A stretch of 17,556 nt of DNA. Source: an uncultured Methylobacillus sp. Its GTDB lineage: Bacteria; Pseudomonadota; Gammaproteobacteria; Burkholderiales; Methylophilaceae. Of this stretch, positions 13,925-17,556 are shown in pieces. The notes under the pieces are model-generated. The model was given only the letters and a program-made list of their open reading frames with translations, did no database searches and was not told the origin of the DNA. Where the stretch lies: positions 1 through 17,556 of the forward strand of contig CAMLME010000017.1 of assembly GCA_946481235.1 (NCBI GenBank), in the 5' to 3' direction. The first letter of the stretch is position 1. Each line of letters opens with the position of its first letter. Position numbers and translations under genes: made by a program.

Positions 13925-14542
13925 ATGTCACGTTACACCGGCCCCAGGGTCAGAGTGATGCGCGCGCTCGGCGTCGAACTGCCGGGCCTGTCGCGGAAAA
14001 CCACCGAAAACCGTCCCAACCCTCCCGGCCAGCACGGCGCGTCGGCGGCGCGCCGGCGCAAGTCGGACTACGGCGTCGCGCTGATCGAGAAACAGAAGCT
14101 GCGTTACAACTACGGCGTCAACGAGCGCCAGTTGCGCAGCCTGATGGTGCATGCGCGCCACACGCACGGCTCGTCCGGTGCCATCCTGTTGCAGATGCTG
14201 GAGTCGCGCCTGGATAACGTTGTTTTCCGCGCCGGGCTGGCCCCCACGCTGATCGCCGCGCGCCAACTGGTCAGTCACCGCCATTTCACGCTGAATGGCC
14301 GCATCGTCAATATCCCCTCGATGCGTTTGCGCGTCGGCGATGAAATCCAGTTGCGCGAGCGTTCGCGCAATATCCCGATGGTGGTCGAAACCATCGCCCA
14401 ACCCGCATTGACGCGCCCTGAATGGTTGAACTGGGATGACAAGAAGTTCAGCGCAAAAATCACCCGTCTGCCGGAAGCGGACGAGGTGCCATTTCCCATC
14501 GACATCCAACTGGTGGTGCAGTACTACGCAATGCTTGTTTAG
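13925..14542 (+). CDS. rpsD: Ribosomal protein S4 paralogue, zinc-free (C-) form
   Basis: The 205-residue protein is a full S4: an N-terminal domain with SRYTGPRVRVMRALG, the PGQHG motif and DYGVALIEKQKLRYNYGVNERQ, an S4 RNA-binding domain (LESRLDNVVFRAGLAPT...ARQLVSHRHFTLNGRIVNIPS), and the usual C-terminus. It contains no cysteine, so it is the C- form lacking the zinc-binding residues. It differs in style from the usual betaproteobacterial S4 encoded next to rpsK and rpoA, so it is likely a second copy, perhaps acquired by transfer. It has a strong SD (AAGGAG, 9-10 nt upstream) 34 nt after the previous gene and is the last gene before a strong terminator. A role as a replacement S4 under metal limitation is inference. 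Confidence 0.9.
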   Translation: MSRYTGPRVRVMRALGVELPGLSRKTTENRPNPPGQHGASAARRRKSDYGVALIEKQKLRYNYGVNERQLRSLMVHARHTHGSSGAILLQMLESRLDNVVFRAGLAPTLIAARQLVSHRHFTLNGRIVNIPSMRLRVGDEIQLRERSRNIPMVVETIAQPALTRPEWLNWDDKKFSAKITRLPEADEVPFPIDIQLVVQYYAMLV

Positions 14543-14574
14543 CCGTCGTTCAGACATCCCTGAATTTCCATTTG

Positions 14575-14603
14575 AAAGCTGCCGATTGGCAGCTTTCCTT
14601 TTT
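14575..14603 (+). terminator. Strong intrinsic terminator of the Ton operon
   Basis: AAAGCTGCC (14575-14583) and GGCAGCTTT (14588-14596) form a perfect 9-bp stem with a GATT loop, followed by CCTTTTT. It lies 32 nt after the S4 stop and marks the end of the transcript that starts before hemP. Confidence 0.92.
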
Positions 14604-14646
14604 AGGTTTACATTAATCGCTGATGCGACAAGCTGAGGAATTAATA

Positions 14647-15003
14647 ATGAACCAGAAAATGCTTGAACACCTTGGAGAGCATGCCGATAAATACCCCAGT
14701 AATCTTGAGCAGAAATATCCGCATGTTTTCCAGAAAATGGTCGAGCTATGGGGTACTTCGAACATGCGCCCCTATTTCGATGAGCTGATCATGAGCAACC
14801 GCCCCAATCGTCTCGGATTCCCGCCCGAAGTGGTCACCGAGATCTGGGCACTCAGCAAGGTCTATTCGACCTTGCATCCCGAGCATGAGCCGCCGGAAAC
14901 CATTTCCGCTTTCGGCGATATCTGGAGCGCGGATATCGACGCGGCGCGTGATACCTGGAAGTCGGAGGCTGCAGAGAAAAAAGCCAGCGACAATTCACAG
15001 TAG
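14647..15003 (+). CDS. Conserved-looking protein of unknown function
   Basis: The 118-residue protein starts at ATG 14647, with an ideal SD GAGGAA (14635-14640) 6 nt upstream. An upstream in-frame ATG at 14623 lacks such a site. It has no Cys, signal peptide or membrane segment. It looks helical and acidic, with features such as LEQKYPHVFQKMVELWG, RPYFDELIMSNRPNRLGFPPEVV and a charged tail. I do not recognise a domain. It stands alone between two terminators, so it is probably transcribed by itself from the short region after 14603, where I see no clear promoter. Confidence 0.75.
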   Translation: MNQKMLEHLGEHADKYPSNLEQKYPHVFQKMVELWGTSNMRPYFDELIMSNRPNRLGFPPEVVTEIWALSKVYSTLHPEHEPPETISAFGDIWSADIDAARDTWKSEAAEKKASDNSQ

Positions 15004-15010
15004 CCGGTTT

Positions 15011-15044
15011 GCCACCTTTCTCACGAGGGAGGTGGCGATTTGTT
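15011..15044 (+). terminator. Intrinsic terminator after the 118-aa gene
   Basis: GCCACCTTTCT (15011-15021) pairs with AGGGAGGTGGC (15026-15036), including two G-T pairs, around a CACG loop. A T-rich tail GATTTGTT follows. It begins 8 nt after the stop codon and separates this gene from glycogen phosphorylase. Confidence 0.75.
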
Positions 15045-15079
15045 AAACTGCAGGTAACATTTGAACAGAGGCCTGCTGC

Positions 15080-17556
15080 ATGAAATCCCCTCGCAAGACC
15101 GCTTCTCCCCGCCAGTATCCTTTGAATTCCGAGGAACACTCCATCGACAAGTCGCTTGCCAATCACCTGATCTATACCAGCGGCAGGCACGCCGAGGCTG
15201 CAACCACCCGCGATTGGTACGAAACCACATCCCATACCGTGCGCGACCATCTTATCGAGCGCTGGGTGGAAACCGTCGAGACTTATTACGACAAGGATCC
15301 CAAGCGCGTCTATTACCTGTCGCTGGAGTTCCTGATCGGCCGCATGCTGTCCAATGCAGCGCTGAATCTCGGTATTGACGGTCAGGTGCGCGATGGCCTG
15401 AAAGCGCTGGGGCAGGAGATGGAAACGATCAAGGAAGTTGAAACCGATGCTGCGCTCGGCAATGGAGGCCTCGGGCGTCTGGCGGCGTGCTTTCTTGATT
15501 CGATGGCGACGATGGACTTGCCCGGCATGGGCTACGGCATCCGCTACGAGTACGGCATGTTCAACCAGCACATCGAGCACGGCCAGCAGGTCGAGCATCC
15601 CGATAACTGGCTGCGCTACGGCAACCCATGGGAGTTCCAGCGTCCGGAACGCTTGTATCCCGTCAAGTTCTACGGTCACGTGGTGGAATTCCAGACGCAG
15701 GATGGCAGCATCGAGCAGCACTGGGTGGATTGCGAGACCGTGATGGCGATGGCCTACGACATGCCGGTACCCGGGTACAACACGGAAACGGTCAATAACC
15801 TGCGGCTATGGTCGGCCAAGGCCACACGCGAGTTCAACCTGGACTCCTTCAATGCCGGCGATTATGTCGGGGCGGTGGAAGACAAGACCAGCACCGAGAA
15901 CCTGTCCAAGGTGCTTTATCCCAACGACACCTCGATGATGGGGCGCGAACTGCGGTTGCGCCAGCAGTACTTCTTCGTGTCCGCGTCGATCCAGGACATC
16001 CTGCATCGCTTCACCATCGAGCACAATTCCAGTTGGGACATGCTGCCGGACAAGGTCGCCATTCAGCTTAACGACACGCATCCGGCCATTGCCGTGGCAG
16101 AAATGATGCATGCGCTGGTGGATATTTTCCATCTGAAGTGGGAGCGCGCCTGGAACCTGACCACGCGCATTTTTGCCTACACCAACCACACGCTGATGCC
16201 CGAGGCGCTGGAAACCTGGCCGGTCGAGATGTTCGAGCGCGTATTGCCGCGGCATCTGGCCATCATTTACAAGATCAATCATTACTTCCTGCATGACGTG
16301 AATCACCGTTTCCCCGGCGATACCGAATTGCTGACGCGTGTATCCATCATCGATGAAGACCATGGCCGCCGCGTGCGCATGGCGCATCTGGCGGTGGTCG
16401 GCAGCCACACAGTCAACGGTGTCGCGGCGATCCATAGCGATCTCTTGAAAACCACGCTGTTCGCGGACTTCAACCGCATTTTTCCCGGCAAGATCATCAA
16501 TGTCACCAACGGCATCACGCCGCGCCGCTGGCTGAATCAGTGCAATCCGATATTGACCGAGCTGATTGCCTCGCGCATTGGCCCCGGCTTCATCAAGGAT
16601 CTTTCGCAACTGGAAAAGCTTGCGCCCTTTGCCGAGGATGCCAGCTTTCGCAAGCAATTCATGCAGGTCAAACAGGCCAACAAGCTGCAACTGGTCGAGC
16701 GTATCCATCATCGGCTGGGGATGAAGGTCGATCCGGAATCGATGTTCGACGTGCAGGTGAAGCGCATACACGAATACAAGCGGCAATTGCTCAATGTGCT
16801 GCATGTGATCACGCTGTACAACCGCATTCGTGCCGGCAATACCCAGGGCATGACACCGCGCACCGTGATCTTCGCCGGCAAGGCGGCGCCTGGGTACAAG
16901 ATGGCGAAACTCATCATTCGCCTGATTCTCGACGTGGCCGGCATCGTCAACCGTGACCCGGCCATCAACGGCTTCCTGAGAGTGGTGTTCCTGCCCAATT
17001 ACGATGTATCGTCGGCGGAACGCATTTTCCCCGCCAGCGATCTTTCCGAACAGATTTCCACGGCCGGCACCGAGGCCTCGGGCACCGGCAACATGAAAAT
17101 GGCGCTCAACGGCGCGCTGACCATAGGCACGCTGGACGGCGCCAACATCGAGATCCGAGAGGAGGTGGGCGAGGACAACATCTTCATCTTCGGACTGACC
17201 ACCCAGCAGGTCGCCGAGCTGCGCGTCCGCGGCTATAACCCGTGGGAGTACTACAACGCCAACGCGGAACTGAAGCAGGCGCTGGACATGATCGCCGATG
17301 GGTTCTTCTCGGTAGAGGAGCCGGAGCGCTACAAGCCGATCTACGAAACCCTGACCTGGAACGGCGATTACTACCTGCTGCTTGCCGACTACGCCAGCTA
17401 CGTGAAAACGCAGGATGAGGTGAGCACCATGTATCGCAACAAGGACGAATGGGCGCGCCGCGCCATTCTCAATGTGGCGCGCATGGGCAAGTTTTCCAGC
17501 GACCGCACCATCCGCGAATACGCCCAGAAAGTATGGGGCGTGCAGCCGGTGGAGCG
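15080..17556 (+). CDS. glgP: Glycogen/maltodextrin phosphorylase, C-terminus cut by window end
   Basis: Pyridoxal-phosphate enzyme that releases glucose-1-phosphate from alpha-1,4-glucans in the cytoplasm. The frame is open for 825 codons to the window end, close to the full family length, so only a few residues are missing. Signatures seen in order are RVYYLSLEFLIGRML, ALGNGGLGRLAACFLDSMA, GYGIRYEYGMF, QLNDTHPAIAVAEMM, NVTNGITPRRWL, VKRIHEYKRQLLN and the PLP-site EASGTGNMKMALNGAL, whose Lys binds the cofactor. The start ATG 15080 has AGAGG (15067-15071) with an 8-nt spacer. It lies 36 nt after a terminator, so its promoter must be very short or overlap that structure. Its link to the upstream iron genes appears to be proximity only. 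Confidence 0.96.
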   Translation, partial: MKSPRKTASPRQYPLNSEEHSIDKSLANHLIYTSGRHAEAATTRDWYETTSHTVRDHLIERWVETVETYYDKDPKRVYYLSLEFLIGRMLSNAALNLGIDGQVRDGLKALGQEMETIKEVETDAALGNGGLGRLAACFLDSMATMDLPGMGYGIRYEYGMFNQHIEHGQQVEHPDNWLRYGNPWEFQRPERLYPVKFYGHVVEFQTQDGSIEQHWVDCETVMAMAYDMPVPGYNTETVNNLRLWSAKATREFNLDSFNAGDYVGAVEDKTSTENLSKVLYPNDTSMMGRELRLRQQYFFVSASIQDILHRFTIEHNSSWDMLPDKVAIQLNDTHPAIAVAEMMHALVDIFHLKWERAWNLTTRIFAYTNHTLMPEALETWPVEMFERVLPRHLAIIYKINHYFLHDVNHRFPGDTELLTRVSIIDEDHGRRVRMAHLAVVGSHTVNGVAAIHSDLLKTTLFADFNRIFPGKIINVTNGITPRRWLNQCNPILTELIASRIGPGFIKDLSQLEKLAPFAEDASFRKQFMQVKQANKLQLVERIHHRLGMKVDPESMFDVQVKRIHEYKRQLLNVLHVITLYNRIRAGNTQGMTPRTVIFAGKAAPGYKMAKLIIRLILDVAGIVNRDPAINGFLRVVFLPNYDVSSAERIFPASDLSEQISTAGTEASGTGNMKMALNGALTIGTLDGANIEIREEVGEDNIFIFGLTTQQVAELRVRGYNPWEYYNANAELKQALDMIADGFFSVEEPERYKPIYETLTWNGDYYLLLADYASYVKTQDEVSTMYRNKDEWARRAILNVARMGKFSSDRTIREYAQKVWGVQPVE

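Noticed and set aside
1..17556. CRISPR arrays, tRNA or rRNA genes, transposases, integrases, prophage genes
   Set aside because: None seen: no regularly spaced long repeats, no transposase or integrase motifs, and no cloverleaf or rRNA-like segments recognised by eye.

Overview
This window looks like chromosomal DNA of a moderately GC-rich proteobacterium, most likely a betaproteobacterium of the methylotroph / Nitrosomonadales type. That placement is inferred from gene content and protein style: a XoxF-type methanol dehydrogenase, a HemP-led TonB operon, PepSY-type reductases and a second, cysteine-free ribosomal protein S4. No rRNA, tRNA, CRISPR array, insertion sequence or phage gene was seen.

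Region 1 (1-3925) is a divergent pair. On the minus strand is xoxF, a lanthanide-type PQQ methanol dehydrogenase cut by the window start. On the plus strand is an AcoR-like sigma-54 activator (GAF, AAA+, Fis-type HTH). The gap between them holds an excellent -24/-12 promoter aimed at xoxF (1768-1782, minus strand), two palindromes at typical enhancer distance, and a hairpin that starts within a nucleotide or so of the predicted xoxF transcript 5' end. The simplest reading is that the activator switches on xoxF through sigma-54.

Region 2 (3981-14603) reads as one long iron-acquisition operon. A -35/-10 promoter overlaid by a Fur-like box drives hemP, which appears leaderless. It continues with an unknown Cys-rich 78-aa protein, tonB-exbB-exbD, a Fiu-like TonB-dependent receptor, a DUF4198-like periplasmic protein, a short PepSY-type membrane protein, a FhuE-like receptor, a long PepSY-type reductase, a 33-aa small ORF, an 86-aa paralogue of the 78-aa protein, and the S4 paralogue. 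A strong intrinsic terminator closes it. Many junctions are ATGA overlaps or gaps of a few bases. The three larger internal gaps (before the 78-aa gene and before each receptor) all carry AGCCAGCC-type repeats and hairpins that touch or approach the translation start. The energised TonB complex would drive uptake of Fe(III)-chelates through the two receptors, and the PepSY proteins would reduce and release the metal at the inner membrane.

Region 3 (14647-17556) holds a 118-aa protein of unknown function with its own terminator, then glycogen phosphorylase, cut just short of its C-terminus by the window end.

The most novel-looking elements are the sigma-54/5'-hairpin control of xoxF, the two paralogous small proteins bracketing the Ton module, the repeated leader motif inside the operon, and the zinc-free S4 at the end of an iron operon.
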